In this document: piece by piece, positions 9,121 to 20,554 of the stretch
How the letters are laid out: each line of letters begins with the position of its first letter
Numbering within the stretch: the stretch's first letter is position 1
Assembly (NCBI GenBank): GCA_021299635.1
Contig: JAJTFA010000007.1
Coordinates: 1-64,000, forward strand
Reading direction: 5' to 3'
DNA length: 64,000 bases
Origin: Sphingobacteriales bacterium
GTDB taxonomy: Bacteria; Bacteroidota; Bacteroidia; UKL13-3
The notes under the pieces: model-generated
The model's database searches: none
What the model was told of the DNA's origin: nothing
The model's input: only the letters and a program-made list of their open reading frames with translations
Translations under genes and position numbers: made by a program

Positions 9121-10767
9121 ATGAATGCGAAACCGCTTTTATTCTTGATTCTCAGTTTTTTTTTGGGTGGCTTTCAGGCTTATGGGCAACAAAAAACTTT
9201 TACCCGCTATGATTATTTGCATGGCAAACTCAACCCCATGCGCACCTGCATTGATGTTAAGCAATATGAAATAACCTTAAAAGTAGAGCCTGATAAAAAA
9301 TATATATCTGGCCATAACGATATCACCTTTTATTCTAAAAATGATTTCAGGAAGCTTCAAATAGATCTGCATTGGAAACTACGCATTGACAGTGTTGTTT
9401 ACGGCAATATGCATCTACCTTTTACACGCGACAGCAGCTTTACTTTTATCGATTTTGGTTTTTCAGTAAAAAAGAATCAGCTGCGTAAGCTCAAAATTTA
9501 TTATTCAGGTAAACCGCATGAAGCTAAAAAAGCTCCTTGGGATGGCGGATTTGTTTGGAGTAAAGATGCTTCCGGAAACGATTGGGTAGGTCTTGCTTGC
9601 GAAGGAATTGGTGCAAGCTTATGGCTGCCTTGTAAAGATCACTGGAGCGATGAGGCCGACAGTGTAATGATGCACCTCATAGTGCCTGAACAGTTAACGG
9701 GCGTTTCTAATGGAAGGCTGATTTCTGTACTTGATGCCGGCAATGGGTTTAAGCAGTTCAATTGGAAAACAGGCAGTACTATTAATAGTTATAATATCAG
9801 TGTAAACATTGGTCATTATGCCCATTTGCATGATACTTATGAAGCCAGGTTTACACAAAAGGATAAACCCCTCATGCTGGATTATTACGTTTTAACAGAA
9901 AACAAAGAAAAAGCATCGGTTCATTTTCAGCAAGTAAAAGGAATGATGGCCTGTTATGAAAAATACTTTGGTTCATATCCGTTTTGGGATGATGGTTACA
10001 AATTGGTTGAAACACCTTTCTGGGGAATGGAGCATCAAAGCTGTGTGGCCTATGGAAATAACTATGAAAATAATCGCTATGATTTCGACTTTATTATTAT
10101 CCATGAAAGTGCACATGAGTGGTTTGGTAATAGTATAACGGCATCAGATCCTGCCGATATGTGGATTCATGAATCTTTTACCACCTATGCCGAAGCTATA
10201 TATGTAGAGCATATGATGGGAAAAGAAACAGCACTTAGATACCTCAAAGAACAAAAGCGAAATATTGAAAACCGTGAACCAATGATTGGAACTTATGATG
10301 TACATTATCATGGTAGAAAGGATAATGATATTTACTACAAAGGCTCGTGGATGCTGCACACATTACGTAATGTGGTAGATAACGATACCTTATGGTTCTC
10401 GGCATTGAGAAATTTTTCTCTTCGGTATAAAAAACAAATCATTAATACAGCCACTGTTATTCGCTATTTCTCTGAAGCTACTCGCATGAATCTAAAGCCA
10501 TTTTTTACTCAATATTTGTACAAAGCCGGTTTGCCTGTGTTGGAATATGAATTAAAACATACGGAAGACGGACGTATGGAAATAAAATATCGGTGGAGCA
10601 ATATTGTAAAAGGTTTTGAGATGCCCATTAGAGCCACTCTTACAAAAGATCTGTTTGAAACCATTACACCCATGCGTGCTTGGCAACTCATAGAGCCTAA
10701 CTATATTTTATCGGATGATTTTAAAATCCAGACAGATTATTTTTTGATTGATGTATTAAAACGTTAG
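9121..10767 (+). CDS. M1 family metallopeptidase
   Basis: Signal peptide; zinc motif HESAHEWFGN and downstream WIHESFTTYAEA. Confidence 0.92.
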   Translation: MNAKPLLFLILSFFLGGFQAYGQQKTFTRYDYLHGKLNPMRTCIDVKQYEITLKVEPDKKYISGHNDITFYSKNDFRKLQIDLHWKLRIDSVVYGNMHLPFTRDSSFTFIDFGFSVKKNQLRKLKIYYSGKPHEAKKAPWDGGFVWSKDASGNDWVGLACEGIGASLWLPCKDHWSDEADSVMMHLIVPEQLTGVSNGRLISVLDAGNGFKQFNWKTGSTINSYNISVNIGHYAHLHDTYEARFTQKDKPLMLDYYVLTENKEKASVHFQQVKGMMACYEKYFGSYPFWDDGYKLVETPFWGMEHQSCVAYGNNYENNRYDFDFIIIHESAHEWFGNSITASDPADMWIHESFTTYAEAIYVEHMMGKETALRYLKEQKRNIENREPMIGTYDVHYHGRKDNDIYYKGSWMLHTLRNVVDNDTLWFSALRNFSLRYKKQIINTATVIRYFSEATRMNLKPFFTQYLYKAGLPVLEYELKHTEDGRMEIKYRWSNIVKGFEMPIRATLTKDLFETITPMRAWQLIEPNYILSDDFKIQTDYFLIDVLKR

Positions 10768-10770
10768 AGA

Positions 10771-11451
10771 GTGAACTGGAAGGAATTTTGGAATAAACGA
10801 GCAAATGCTGCTGATGCATGGACGCAGGTAGGGAGAATTAGCAAAGAGCCTGATAAACAGGATGAGGCTATGCAAAAAATAGCAGAGCATATTGCTGAAT
10901 TGCTTCAGTTGCAGAAAACCAACAAGGTACTTGATGTATGCTGTGGTAATGGTTTGCTTACTTCATTTGTAAGCGGCTATTGTACATCAGTTACAGGAGT
11001 TGATTTCTCTGAAGACCTGATAGCTCAAGCAAAATATCATTATCCGCATCTTTATTTTTACAATGCAGATGTGCTTAATCAGCATCAGTTGCAAAATGGA
11101 GCGCAACATTACGATGCAATTTATCTATACTATTCTTTTCAATACCTGGAGTCGTTTGACGAGGGTTTGCAAGCTATTGCCAACTTGCTTCCCATGCTTA
11201 AACCCGGAGGCAAATTACTCATTGGCGATATACCCGATAGGGCCAGATTTTTTGTTTACTATCATTCATGGTCGCGACTTTGGCAGCTATTCAAGCAATT
11301 TCTCATGAATAAAAATGATATGGGTAAGTTTTGGAGTGAGGAAGAAATGCACCTAATATGCCAAAAACTGAATGTGAAGGGAAGCTTCTTAAAACAACCG
11401 CCCCATCTGCCTCACGTGCATTACCGATTTGATTTTTTGATTGAAAAATGA
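10771..11451 (+). CDS. Class I SAM-dependent methyltransferase
   Basis: VLDVCCGNGLLTSFVSGYCTSVTGVDFSEDLI; GTG start. Confidence 0.85.
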   Translation: MNWKEFWNKRANAADAWTQVGRISKEPDKQDEAMQKIAEHIAELLQLQKTNKVLDVCCGNGLLTSFVSGYCTSVTGVDFSEDLIAQAKYHYPHLYFYNADVLNQHQLQNGAQHYDAIYLYYSFQYLESFDEGLQAIANLLPMLKPGGKLLIGDIPDRARFFVYYHSWSRLWQLFKQFLMNKNDMGKFWSEEEMHLICQKLNVKGSFLKQPPHLPHVHYRFDFLIEK

Positions 11452-11668
11452 TTGCAATTAAGAGAACATTGCCTAAATATGGTTGTTTCGGGGTTTCTTC
11501 ATTATTTAAAATCGCCAATTCCAAGTTATAAATAATAGCTCTATTAGCTGGATTGATAACTTAATTAAAGAAGCAACTGTATGTGCTTTAAAAAAAGGTT
11601 ATTTATTTTGATAAAATAACTAAAACTATATATTTGCTCATTCACCACCTTAAAAAAAGATTTTTTAC

Positions 11669-12049
11669 ATGAATAAAAAGAAAAAAATAAGGCTTGAGTT
11701 CCCTATCAAAGCATCGCCTACCTTGGTGTATAATTGTATCAGCACCCCTTCAGGTCTGGCTCAATGGTTTGCCGATGATGTTGATATATATAACAACCAG
11801 TATAAATTTAAATGGGGGAAAGATGAACAGGTGGCTGAGCTCATTAAGAAAGTAAACAACAAAGGAATAAAGTTTAAGTGGGCCGACTCTAAACCCGATG
11901 AGTATTTTGAGTTTGAAATAATTATTGATGAACTTACAGATGATGTGGCATTGGTAATAACTGATTTTGTTGAAACAGCTGATGAGGTAAATGCAATGCA
12001 ACTATGGGAAAGTCAGGTGCATGACCTGAAAATGTCTTTAGGAGCCTGA
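11669..12049 (+). CDS. START-like/AHSA1-like domain protein
   Basis: MNKKKKIRLEFPIKASPTLVYNCISTPSGLAQWFADDVDI. Confidence 0.8.
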   Translation: MNKKKKIRLEFPIKASPTLVYNCISTPSGLAQWFADDVDIYNNQYKFKWGKDEQVAELIKKVNNKGIKFKWADSKPDEYFEFEIIIDELTDDVALVITDFVETADEVNAMQLWESQVHDLKMSLGA

Positions 12050-12643
12050 TTGTTCAGGCTTTTTTATATTTATACGTTCCGAAACTTCGGCCATCCATTC
12101 GATTCCGATTTGATGCAGTTTTTCTGCTTTCTCAATCTTTACTTTGCGCACCAAACGCAAATGGGAAACATCTGTTGGCATTTTTGGGCTAATTTTTTTA
12201 TTAGAAGATAAACTTATAAAATCTTGTCGTTCCAAATCGTTTTCCCAAAGGCACGACATGTTGCTGCAAAGGTGTGTTTTTTTCCAACCCCTCAATTTTA
12301 TATCTGTAATAACAGAATGATGTACATAATAATTGAGCGTAAAATAGTGCCCCCACCAGAATACAATTCTAAATAATGTTTTAAAACCGGGTCCGCTTAT
12401 TTGTGGTGTATCCATAACCAAGTAGGGCATCTCTTTATAATTTTCTCCCTTGCTTAATTTTTTTATAAATCCTTCATTTTCATAGAAAAGTAGATTGTTT
12501 TGATAAGTTTTATAGATATCATTTACGGCACCATCCATGAGTACGGAAATTTTTCGGAGAACTTTTTGCTTGGTAATGGGATAAAAGGAATCTGCAGCAA
12601 AAAGCAATTCTTTTTTTGTTAGATTTATTGTCGATTTTCGCAT
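12038..12643 (-). CDS. Hypothetical protein
   Basis: 201-aa ORF with ATG start; 3' end overlaps the convergent START-like gene by 12 bp. Confidence 0.6.
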   Translation of the reverse strand: MRKSTINLTKKELLFAADSFYPITKQKVLRKISVLMDGAVNDIYKTYQNNLLFYENEGFIKKLSKGENYKEMPYLVMDTPQISGPGFKTLFRIVFWWGHYFTLNYYVHHSVITDIKLRGWKKTHLCSNMSCLWENDLERQDFISLSSNKKISPKMPTDVSHLRLVRKVKIEKAEKLHQIGIEWMAEVSERINIKKPEQSGS

Positions 12644-12670
12644 CTCGTTTTAAACTTAATCAAATATAGG

Positions 12671-14083
12671 TTGAACAAGCTTAGTATTCTTATTTCAAAG
12701 CAGTTTTTTCGAAATTTTATTCCCACTTTTCTGGTGGTGATATTTATTCTGCTAATGCAGTTCATCTGGCTTTATATTGATGATTTGGCAGGAAAAGGTA
12801 TTGGCTGGCTGGTTATCTCTAAACTGATGTTTTTCTTTTCAGCCAGTATTATTCCACTTGCTTTGCCTTTGTCTATTCTGCTTTCCTCTATCATGACTTT
12901 CGGGAATCTGGGAGAAACATATGAGCTTATAGCCGCTAAAGCTGCCGGTGTTTCTATTTGGCGCATTTTTAAACCCATGTTTATGGTCGTTTTTATGCTT
13001 GCTCTTTTTGGCTTTTTTGTTTCTAATGTTCTTATTCCGCAAGCTACTCTAAAATATAGGGCTTTGCTGTATGATATTAAACAGCAAAAGCCTGCATTGT
13101 TTATAAGAGATGGCGTGTTTTACAATGGCATTGAGGGTATCAGCATGCGTGTTGGTCGTAAAGAGCCAAATAGTGGAAAGTTATTAGATATTATTATTTA
13201 TGATAACAGGGGAGGTGTTCAAAATCCTGTTATAGTTACCGCTCAGAGCGGTACCATGCATATGAGTGAAGATGGTCGTTATATGTTTTTCAATTTGTTT
13301 AACGGCTGGCGTTATGAGGAAATGGAGAGACAAAGTAATTATTATCGGAACTATCCTCATTTAGGCGTTTCTTTTTCAGAGGAAGAAGTAGTTTTTGATA
13401 TGTATGCATTCAATTTAAATCGCACGGATGAGAGTTTGTTTAAGGATGGCTATCAAATGCTTAATGTGTTAGAGTTACAGGGAAAAATAGATTCTTTAAC
13501 CAATTTATTAGGCACTAAGTATAAGTACACCTATACCTACGCTGATATGTATTACAGAATTAATGATTCTTTGTACAAAGAGGTTAAGCCAGCAAAAATT
13601 GCTATTCCAGTGGCACACTTAGCAGATAGTTTTTCGGCTGATAAAGCAAATGCCATTACCCTTGCCCTTAGCAATGCACGCTCTATGAAATCAATCATAG
13701 ACTATGTATCTAACGATACCAGAGAAACGAAAAAAATGATTATCCGTTACAAAATCGAATGGCATAAAAAGTTTACCTTATCAGTAGCATGTATCATTAT
13801 GTTTTTTATTGGGGCTCCTTTTGGCAGTATTATACGTAAAGGCGGCTTTGGAATGCCTGTGGTAATTTCAGTTCTCCTGTATTTGGTATTTCATATCGTT
13901 TCACTTACTGGTGATAAAATGGCTAAAACCCAATCAGCCAGCCCTGCCTTGGGTATGTGGCTTTCTATAATGGTTTTGTTTCCTGTAGGTTTATTTCTTA
14001 CCTATCAGGCGGCCAACGATTCCGGTTTGTTCGATAAATCAGCTTGGGTTAATTTAGTCAGAAGTTTTAAAAGGCGCGCATGA
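12671..14083 (+). CDS. LptF/LptG family (YjgP/YjgQ) permease
   Basis: LPLALPLSILLSSIMTFGNLGETYELIAAKAAGVSIWRI; C-terminal TM bundle. Confidence 0.9.
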   Translation: MNKLSILISKQFFRNFIPTFLVVIFILLMQFIWLYIDDLAGKGIGWLVISKLMFFFSASIIPLALPLSILLSSIMTFGNLGETYELIAAKAAGVSIWRIFKPMFMVVFMLALFGFFVSNVLIPQATLKYRALLYDIKQQKPALFIRDGVFYNGIEGISMRVGRKEPNSGKLLDIIIYDNRGGVQNPVIVTAQSGTMHMSEDGRYMFFNLFNGWRYEEMERQSNYYRNYPHLGVSFSEEEVVFDMYAFNLNRTDESLFKDGYQMLNVLELQGKIDSLTNLLGTKYKYTYTYADMYYRINDSLYKEVKPAKIAIPVAHLADSFSADKANAITLALSNARSMKSIIDYVSNDTRETKKMIIRYKIEWHKKFTLSVACIIMFFIGAPFGSIIRKGGFGMPVVISVLLYLVFHIVSLTGDKMAKTQSASPALGMWLSIMVLFPVGLFLTYQAANDSGLFDKSAWVNLVRSFKRRA

Positions 14084-15291
14084 GTTTACGCATTCTGCAA
14101 ATAATGAATCGGGTACCGTGGCCATTGAAAGACGGTGGTTCACTAGGATATTATAATTACATCAAAGGTTATTCAGAAAACGGTTGTGAGGTTTCAGTAG
14201 CTGCTCTAAATACACGCAAACATTATGTTAGCCAACTACCTGCTGAGTTAACGCAGTTGGCTCAATGGCATTTAGTGGAATGCGATACATCCATAAAACC
14301 TTTGCATGCTGTTGCCAATGTCTTGAAAGGTGATACATCCTATCAGATGCAGCGCTTTCATAAGCAGGAATTTGCTGATTTGCTCGTTGCTTTGCTCAAA
14401 CACCAAACATTTGATGTGATCATTTTTGAGAGCCTGTTTGTGGCATCTTATTTAAAGTATGTTAAGCCTCATACAAAAGCCCTGCTTGTTTTAAGAGAGC
14501 ATAATATTGAGTTTGAAATATGGGACAAACTGGCTGCAGGTAGCAACAATCCAATTCGTAAATGGTATATGATGCACCTGGCAAATCGTATTAGGTTAGA
14601 TGAAATAGAGGCATTACAACTTTTTGATGCTTACACCACCGTAACCACTCAAGATGCAGAAAAATTAAAAGAATTAGGCTGCATCAAACCAATAAGGGTT
14701 TCACCGGCAGGTATGGATTTGAAATTGCTAAAGCCCTCTGCCAATGCGCAAAATGGTCGCATAGCTTTTATAGGTTCACTGGAGTGGATGCCTAATCAGG
14801 AAGCAGTACTTTGGTTTATTAAAAATGTGTGGCCGATGGTGAAAAATCACCCTAAACTCCTTTCATGTGAAATTGCAGGAAGAAATATGCCGGAATCTTT
14901 TAATTCTTACTCCGAAAATAAGTTGATAATGGCGGGTGAAGTGCCTGATGCGGCTGCATTTTTGGAAAACAAACAAATATTGATTGTACCTTTGTTCTCC
15001 GGCAGTGGCATAAGGGTAAAGATCATAGAGGGTATGGCCTTGGGTAAAACCGTTATTTGCACCCCCATTGCTTGGCAAGGCATTCAATGTAAGGATAAAA
15101 CGCACCTTTTGCAAGCTACTGATGCCAATTCATTTGCTTTGGCTATTATAAAGTGCCTAGAGGATGAAGATTTTTCTAAGCAGCTGGGAGTTAATGCCAG
15201 ACTATGCGCAGAAGAAAATTATGAAAACAAAAATGTGACTGCAGCGGTCATTAACTATTATAAGGATTTAATACATGAGCGAAGATTTTAA
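14080..15291 (+). CDS. Glycosyltransferase (GT4-like)
   Basis: N-terminal [63 protein letters not shown]. Confidence 0.9.
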   Translation: MSLRILQIMNRVPWPLKDGGSLGYYNYIKGYSENGCEVSVAALNTRKHYVSQLPAELTQLAQWHLVECDTSIKPLHAVANVLKGDTSYQMQRFHKQEFADLLVALLKHQTFDVIIFESLFVASYLKYVKPHTKALLVLREHNIEFEIWDKLAAGSNNPIRKWYMMHLANRIRLDEIEALQLFDAYTTVTTQDAEKLKELGCIKPIRVSPAGMDLKLLKPSANAQNGRIAFIGSLEWMPNQEAVLWFIKNVWPMVKNHPKLLSCEIAGRNMPESFNSYSENKLIMAGEVPDAAAFLENKQILIVPLFSGSGIRVKIIEGMALGKTVICTPIAWQGIQCKDKTHLLQATDANSFALAIIKCLEDEDFSKQLGVNARLCAEENYENKNVTAAVINYYKDLIHERRF

Positions 15292-16480
15292 ATTTAATAC
15301 AATAGCAGAGGCTGTTGAAGAAATAAAAAATGGTCGAATGGTTATTGTTGTAGATGATGAAGACCGAGAAAATGAAGGTGATTTTTTAACGGCTGCCAGA
15401 AATGTTACACCTGAGGTTATTAATTTTATGGCTACCTATGGCCGCGGATTGATTTGTACCCCGATTACAGAACAGCGCTGTGCCGAACTGGGATTAAACC
15501 TAATGGTAAAAGACAACAATGCCGTTCATGAAACAGCTTTTACCATTTCTGTAGATTTACTTGGCAAGGGTTGCACTACGGGAATCTCCGCGCATGACAG
15601 AGCCAAGACCGTGCAGGCTTTAATTGACCCCGCAACCAAACCTGATGAGCTGGGTAAACCCGGACATATTTTCCCGCTTAAGGCTCACTCCGGAGGTGTT
15701 TTGCGCAGAGCAGGGCATACAGAAGCTGCAATTGATCTTGCAACACTTGCAGGATTTGAACCTGCAGGTTGCATCGTTGAAATTTTAAATGAAGACGGCA
15801 GTATGGCACGGCTTCCTGATTTAATAAAGGTTGCAGAGCGATTTAATCTTAAACTCATTACCATAAAGGATTTGATTGAATACAGACTTCAAAATGAGTC
15901 ATTGATTCAACGCATTATTTCTGTAGATATGCCCACATATCATGGTTCTTTTCAGATGGTTGCTTTTCAGCAAAAAGATACCGGACAGGAGCATCTGGCA
16001 TTGATTAAAGGGGAGTGGCAACCTGAAGAACCTGTATTGGTGCGAGTGCACTCATCTTGTGTTACTGGAGATATTTTTCATAGTATGCGCTGCGATTGTG
16101 GTGATCAGTTGCATAAAGCCATGGAAATGATTGAAGATGAAGGTAAGGGCGTTGTCATTTACATCAATCAGGAGGGTAGGGGCATTGGTTTAATAAACAA
16201 ACTTAAGGCATATAAATTGCAGGAGCAAGGTTTGGATACGGTTGATGCCAATGTGCAACTAGGTTTTAGACCAGACGAGCGTGACTATGGAGTTGGAGCC
16301 CAAATTTTGCGTGATATTGGTGTGCACAAAATGCGACTCATGACAAATAATCCTACCAAACGCGCAGGCTTAATTGGTTACGGACTAGAAATTGTAGAAA
16401 ATGTACCGATTAAAATTAAGCCCAATACACACAACAAAAAGTATATCGAAACCAAACAGTCCCGCATGGGGCATGATTAA
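15275..16480 (+). CDS. ribBA: Bifunctional 3,4-dihydroxy-2-butanone-4-phosphate synthase/GTP cyclohydrolase II
   Basis: [53 protein letters not shown]. Confidence 0.94.
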   Translation: MSEDFKFNTIAEAVEEIKNGRMVIVVDDEDRENEGDFLTAARNVTPEVINFMATYGRGLICTPITEQRCAELGLNLMVKDNNAVHETAFTISVDLLGKGCTTGISAHDRAKTVQALIDPATKPDELGKPGHIFPLKAHSGGVLRRAGHTEAAIDLATLAGFEPAGCIVEILNEDGSMARLPDLIKVAERFNLKLITIKDLIEYRLQNESLIQRIISVDMPTYHGSFQMVAFQQKDTGQEHLALIKGEWQPEEPVLVRVHSSCVTGDIFHSMRCDCGDQLHKAMEMIEDEGKGVVIYINQEGRGIGLINKLKAYKLQEQGLDTVDANVQLGFRPDERDYGVGAQILRDIGVHKMRLMTNNPTKRAGLIGYGLEIVENVPIKIKPNTHNKKYIETKQSRMGHD

Positions 16481-16491
16481 TAGGCTTAGCC

Positions 16492-16884
16492 ATGAAAGCA
16501 CCATTCAAACCCGGAGATAAAAAAACCTTTGTAAAACAAGTAACAGCAGCAGATACGGCTGTTTTTGAATCTGGTGCTGTTCACCCGGTTTATGCAACGT
16601 TTGCTTTAGGAAGAGATGCAGAGTGGGTTTGCCGTCTATTCGTGCTTGACATGAAAGATGGGGATGAGGAAGGAATTGGGACTTTTCTGTATATCAATCA
16701 CCATTCTCCTGCATTGCTTGGTCAGGAGGTATTGTTTACGGCTACCTATAAAGACCTAATAGAAAATCAATTAATATGTACTTTCGAAGCAAATATTAGC
16801 GGAAGATTAATTGCTTCCGGTGAAACCGGACAGAAAATTTTGAAAAAGGTAAAATTAGAAACTATATTCAACCAATATTTATAA
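16492..16884 (+). CDS. Hotdog-fold thioesterase-like protein
   Basis: AVFESGAVHPVYATFALGRDAEWVCRLFVLDM...GTFLYINHHSPALLGQEV. Confidence 0.6.
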   Translation: MKAPFKPGDKKTFVKQVTAADTAVFESGAVHPVYATFALGRDAEWVCRLFVLDMKDGDEEGIGTFLYINHHSPALLGQEVLFTATYKDLIENQLICTFEANISGRLIASGETGQKILKKVKLETIFNQYL

Positions 16885-16887
16885 TCC

Positions 16888-17676
16888 ATGCAAATTAATC
16901 TAACCGGCAAAAATGCAATGGTATGCGGCAGCACCAAGGGAATAGGTAATTCCATTGCCATGCTCTATGCGAAATTAGGAGCAAACGTAACATTGGTTGC
17001 CAGAAACGGAGCCTTGTTGGAAAGAATTATCCGCGACCTTGATACATCAATGGGACAAAAGCATGATTTTATTGCAGCTGATTTTTCAAAGCCGGAAGAG
17101 TTAAAAGAAAAAGTGCTGCAAAAAGTGCATGAACCAAAAGTATATCATATTTTGGTTAACAATACAGGTGGCCCTCCGGCAGGTTTAGCTATTGATGCGG
17201 AATTGCATGAGTATGTAGCTGCATTTACCAATCATCTTTTGTGTAATCAGGTGCTTACTCAGGCCTTGATGGATGGCATGCGGGCCAGTGGTTATGGTCG
17301 CATCATCAATATTATCTCCACATCGGTAAAAGTACCGCTTAAAGGTTTAGGTGTTAGCAATACCATAAGAGGAGCAGTGGGCAACTGGGCTAAAACGCTT
17401 GCCAATGAGTTAGGCCCATATGGCATTACAGTGAATAATGTTTTACCGGGAGCAACGGCAACTGATAGGTTAAAGCAAATTATTGAAGGTAAGGCCACTA
17501 AGCAAAATCATTCTATTGATGAGGTGAATAAGGAAATGACTGATGAGATCCCGTTGGGACGTTTTGCATCGCCTGAAGAAACAGCATATGCTGCGGCATT
17601 CCTGGCAAGTGAGTATGCAGCATATATAACAGGCATTAACCTTCCGGTTGACGGAGGAAGAACACCTTGCTTGTAA
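16888..17676 (+). CDS. SDR family oxidoreductase
   Basis: MVCGSTKGIGNSIAMLYAKLGANVTLVAR; NNTGGPP; GINLPVDGGRT. Confidence 0.9.
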   Translation: MQINLTGKNAMVCGSTKGIGNSIAMLYAKLGANVTLVARNGALLERIIRDLDTSMGQKHDFIAADFSKPEELKEKVLQKVHEPKVYHILVNNTGGPPAGLAIDAELHEYVAAFTNHLLCNQVLTQALMDGMRASGYGRIINIISTSVKVPLKGLGVSNTIRGAVGNWAKTLANELGPYGITVNNVLPGATATDRLKQIIEGKATKQNHSIDEVNKEMTDEIPLGRFASPEETAYAAAFLASEYAAYITGINLPVDGGRTPCL

Positions 17677-17737
17677 AACCATACTTAGAATAACTTGTTC
17701 AGGTTTTATCTTTCTTAACATTTAATCCAATAATTAT

Positions 17738-18613
17738 ATGAAAAAAATCACGTCACTTTATGCAGCTTTTGTAATGGGTACAGCTGCCATTGCTCAAAGC
17801 ATCCCTTTTCCGCAGCCTAGTCCGTTGGCTACGGTTACACAAAATTTTGCTACATCCAAAATTGAAATCAGCTACTCTCGTCCAAGCATCAAGGGTAGAA
17901 AAATTTTTGGTGATGTGGTTCCTTATGGCAAATTCTGGAGAACCGGTGCCAACGCAGCTACCACCATTAGTTTTGGTGAAGATGTTAAAATTAATGGTTC
18001 AGAAGTTAAAGCGGGTAAATATGGCTTGCTTACTTATCCCGGAGAGAATGAATGGACAGTTATTTTAACCAAGGATTTAAATGTTAATGATGAAGATTCC
18101 TATAAAAAAGAAAATGATGTAGCCCGTTTAACGGTTAAGTCAGGTAAAAGTTCCTCTACCGTTGAAACCTTTACTATTGAGGTTTCGGATATCAGAAATA
18201 ATGCTTGTGATATTGAGTTGAAATGGGAAAACACCTTGATTAGTTTAAACATAATAGCGGATTATGATGCACGAATTTCAAAATCTATTGAAGAGACTAT
18301 GGGTAAGGATACCAGACCTTACTATGGTGCAGCCAACTATTATTATGAAAATGGTAAAGACCTGAAAAAAGCACTTGATTGGGTAAGCAAGGCTGCAGAT
18401 GCCAATCCACAAGCGTATTGGGTGTTGTTGCTAAAAGCTAAAATACAGAAGGCAATGAAAGATTTTAATGGTGCCATAGCAACCAGCCAAAAATCAATGG
18501 AATTAGCCAAAGCTGATAACAATGATACTTATGTAAAAAATAATGAAAAGCTAATGGCAGAAATTAAGGCTCATCCTGAATACAAGCCAGCCCCTGAAAA
18601 AAAGAAGAAATAA
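17738..18613 (+). CDS. DUF2911 domain-containing protein
   Basis: Signal peptide; SPLATVTQNFATSKIEISYSRPSIKGRKIFGDVVPYGKFWRTGANAATTI. Confidence 0.9.
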   Translation: MKKITSLYAAFVMGTAAIAQSIPFPQPSPLATVTQNFATSKIEISYSRPSIKGRKIFGDVVPYGKFWRTGANAATTISFGEDVKINGSEVKAGKYGLLTYPGENEWTVILTKDLNVNDEDSYKKENDVARLTVKSGKSSSTVETFTIEVSDIRNNACDIELKWENTLISLNIIADYDARISKSIEETMGKDTRPYYGAANYYYENGKDLKKALDWVSKAADANPQAYWVLLLKAKIQKAMKDFNGAIATSQKSMELAKADNNDTYVKNNEKLMAEIKAHPEYKPAPEKKKK

Positions 18614-18728
18614 GGGGGATTTAACTGATAGCAAACAATGCTTACGTAAGTTCAGCAATCATTGTAAAAGGTTTGTTAAGGATTAAATGTTAGCTTAGCC
18701 TAATTTTCATTAAATTCGAATCAGATAA

Positions 18729-19916
18729 ATGAAAAAAGGGCAAATAAAACAATTCAGAATAGGCATTTATTTGCTTGATATTTTTTTGCTCGCCATCACG
18801 GCATTTGGAGGGCCACAGATTCATTTTGTGCAGATTCATAAAAAGTTAGTACGTGAACGCGGCTACCTCACTGAAGAAGAATTAAAGGAACTAAACTCCT
18901 TATGCAGCATGTTGCCCGGGCCTACGTCAACACAAACCATCACAGCTATCGGGTTTAAAAAAGGTGGACCTATTCTTGCCTTTCTTACACTTGCTGTTTG
19001 GGTTTTTCCGGCATGCGCCATCATGGCTTGTTTTGCATTTATTATCAATCGCCTTTCGCTTGATAGTCCACGATTAACCTTTTTACAATATATACAACCT
19101 ATGGCGGTTGGATTTATCATATATGCTGCATATAAAATCAAAGAATTATTCATTCACCGTTTGCATCACTGGGGACTAATGGCATTAGCATCCATTTTTG
19201 CCATTTTTTTTCCATCTCCTTACATATTTCCGCTACTGCTAATCGTAGGCGGTTTGGCTTCAACCTTATTTAAGCGCACTAACTATGCGGATGTTAGGCC
19301 TGTTAAAATTGAGAATTGGAGCAACCTGCTTTTATTTTTTACAATTTTTATATGCGCAGCTTTGTTAGGTGGACTCACTCATCAAAAAATATTTCTATTA
19401 TTTGAGAATACATATCGTTACGGAAGTATCGTTTTTGGTGGCGGACATGTGCTCATCCCCATGATGTATAATCAGTTTGTTGAGTTTAAGCAATATATAA
19501 CTGCACACGAGTTCTTGGCTGGGGTAGGTATGTTACAGGCCGTGCCCGGACCTGTTTTCAGTATTTCTTCTTACACAGGAGCACTCATTCTAAAAGATTC
19601 AGGAGTTTGGGGCATGCTGTTTGGCAGCACTGTGGGTACAATTGCCATTTTCTTACCCGGAATTTTACTCATCTTCTTTGTATATCCCATCTGGAATCAG
19701 ATTAAAGTATTTTCTCCTGTTAAAAATGCCATTGAGGGTATTAATGCAACTTCTGCCGGACTAGTTATTGCTTCAGCCTATTTGTTGTTTCAGCCGGTAG
19801 AGGTAAATCAAATGAATATGCTCATTTTACTTGGGACATTATTTTTACTTTTAACTACCAAAATTCCTTCTCCAATCGTTGTATTATTGTGTATTCTTGC
19901 AGGAGTATTTTTGTAA
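18729..19916 (+). CDS. chrA: Chromate transporter (CHR family)
   Basis: TAFGGPQIHF...LCSMLPGPTSTQ...FGGGHVLIPMM...LQAVPGPVFSISSYTGA. Confidence 0.9.
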   Translation: MKKGQIKQFRIGIYLLDIFLLAITAFGGPQIHFVQIHKKLVRERGYLTEEELKELNSLCSMLPGPTSTQTITAIGFKKGGPILAFLTLAVWVFPACAIMACFAFIINRLSLDSPRLTFLQYIQPMAVGFIIYAAYKIKELFIHRLHHWGLMALASIFAIFFPSPYIFPLLLIVGGLASTLFKRTNYADVRPVKIENWSNLLLFFTIFICAALLGGLTHQKIFLLFENTYRYGSIVFGGGHVLIPMMYNQFVEFKQYITAHEFLAGVGMLQAVPGPVFSISSYTGALILKDSGVWGMLFGSTVGTIAIFLPGILLIFFVYPIWNQIKVFSPVKNAIEGINATSAGLVIASAYLLFQPVEVNQMNMLILLGTLFLLLTTKIPSPIVVLLCILAGVFL

Positions 19917-20548
19917 TGAAAAAGGCGTTTTATCTATTTCTATTTTGTTCGTTTGTTTACTTTATTCCGTCAGCACAGGCGCAGGCTGATGATGATTTAC
20001 TGCAGCTTTCCGGTGTAGTTGTAAGTGCAGACAGTTTGCAAGGCTTGCCTTTTGTTTCGGTTCGTATTAAAGGGTTAAACAAAGGTACTTTTACTGATGC
20101 TGATGGTTTTTTTTCTTTTGTGGTAAGAAAAGCTGATACCGTTTTGTTTACGTTTATCGGTATGAAGGATGCTATTTATGTGGTGCCGAAAAATCTAACT
20201 GCATCACGCTATTCTATTGTTCAACCAATGGCTGAGGATTCGGTGTTATTGCCTGAAACGGTGATACATGCCTGGCCAACACCTGAAGAGTTTAACTACT
20301 ATTTTGTTAAAGCCAATATTCCGGATACTTATGGAACCCTTGCCAGAAATAACCTAAAAAGAAAAACACTTACCACGTTTGGCTCCAGCATGATTATGGA
20401 TGCAAGAGAAAATCAGCGCTATGCTGCTTCCCAATCGGCTAGCAGATATTATTACAGCGGTCAGTTACCACCGCAACGATTGTTCGATCCGTTTGCGTGG
20501 AGTCAGTTTTTTAATGCGTGGAAACGTGATGACTTAAAGAAAAAGTAG
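19916..20548 (+). CDS. Carboxypeptidase-like regulatory domain protein
   Basis: MKKAFYLFLFCSFVYFIPSAQA signal; LSGVVVSADSLQGLPFVSVRIKGLNKGTFTDADGFFSF; ATG overlaps previous stop (TAATG). Confidence 0.8.
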   Translation: MKKAFYLFLFCSFVYFIPSAQAQADDDLLQLSGVVVSADSLQGLPFVSVRIKGLNKGTFTDADGFFSFVVRKADTVLFTFIGMKDAIYVVPKNLTASRYSIVQPMAEDSVLLPETVIHAWPTPEEFNYYFVKANIPDTYGTLARNNLKRKTLTTFGSSMIMDARENQRYAASQSASRYYYSGQLPPQRLFDPFAWSQFFNAWKRDDLKKK

Positions 20549-20554
20549 TTAGCC

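Noticed and set aside
15275-16480. RibB-RibA fusion as a novelty
   Set aside because: Bifunctional RibBA is common in bacteria.
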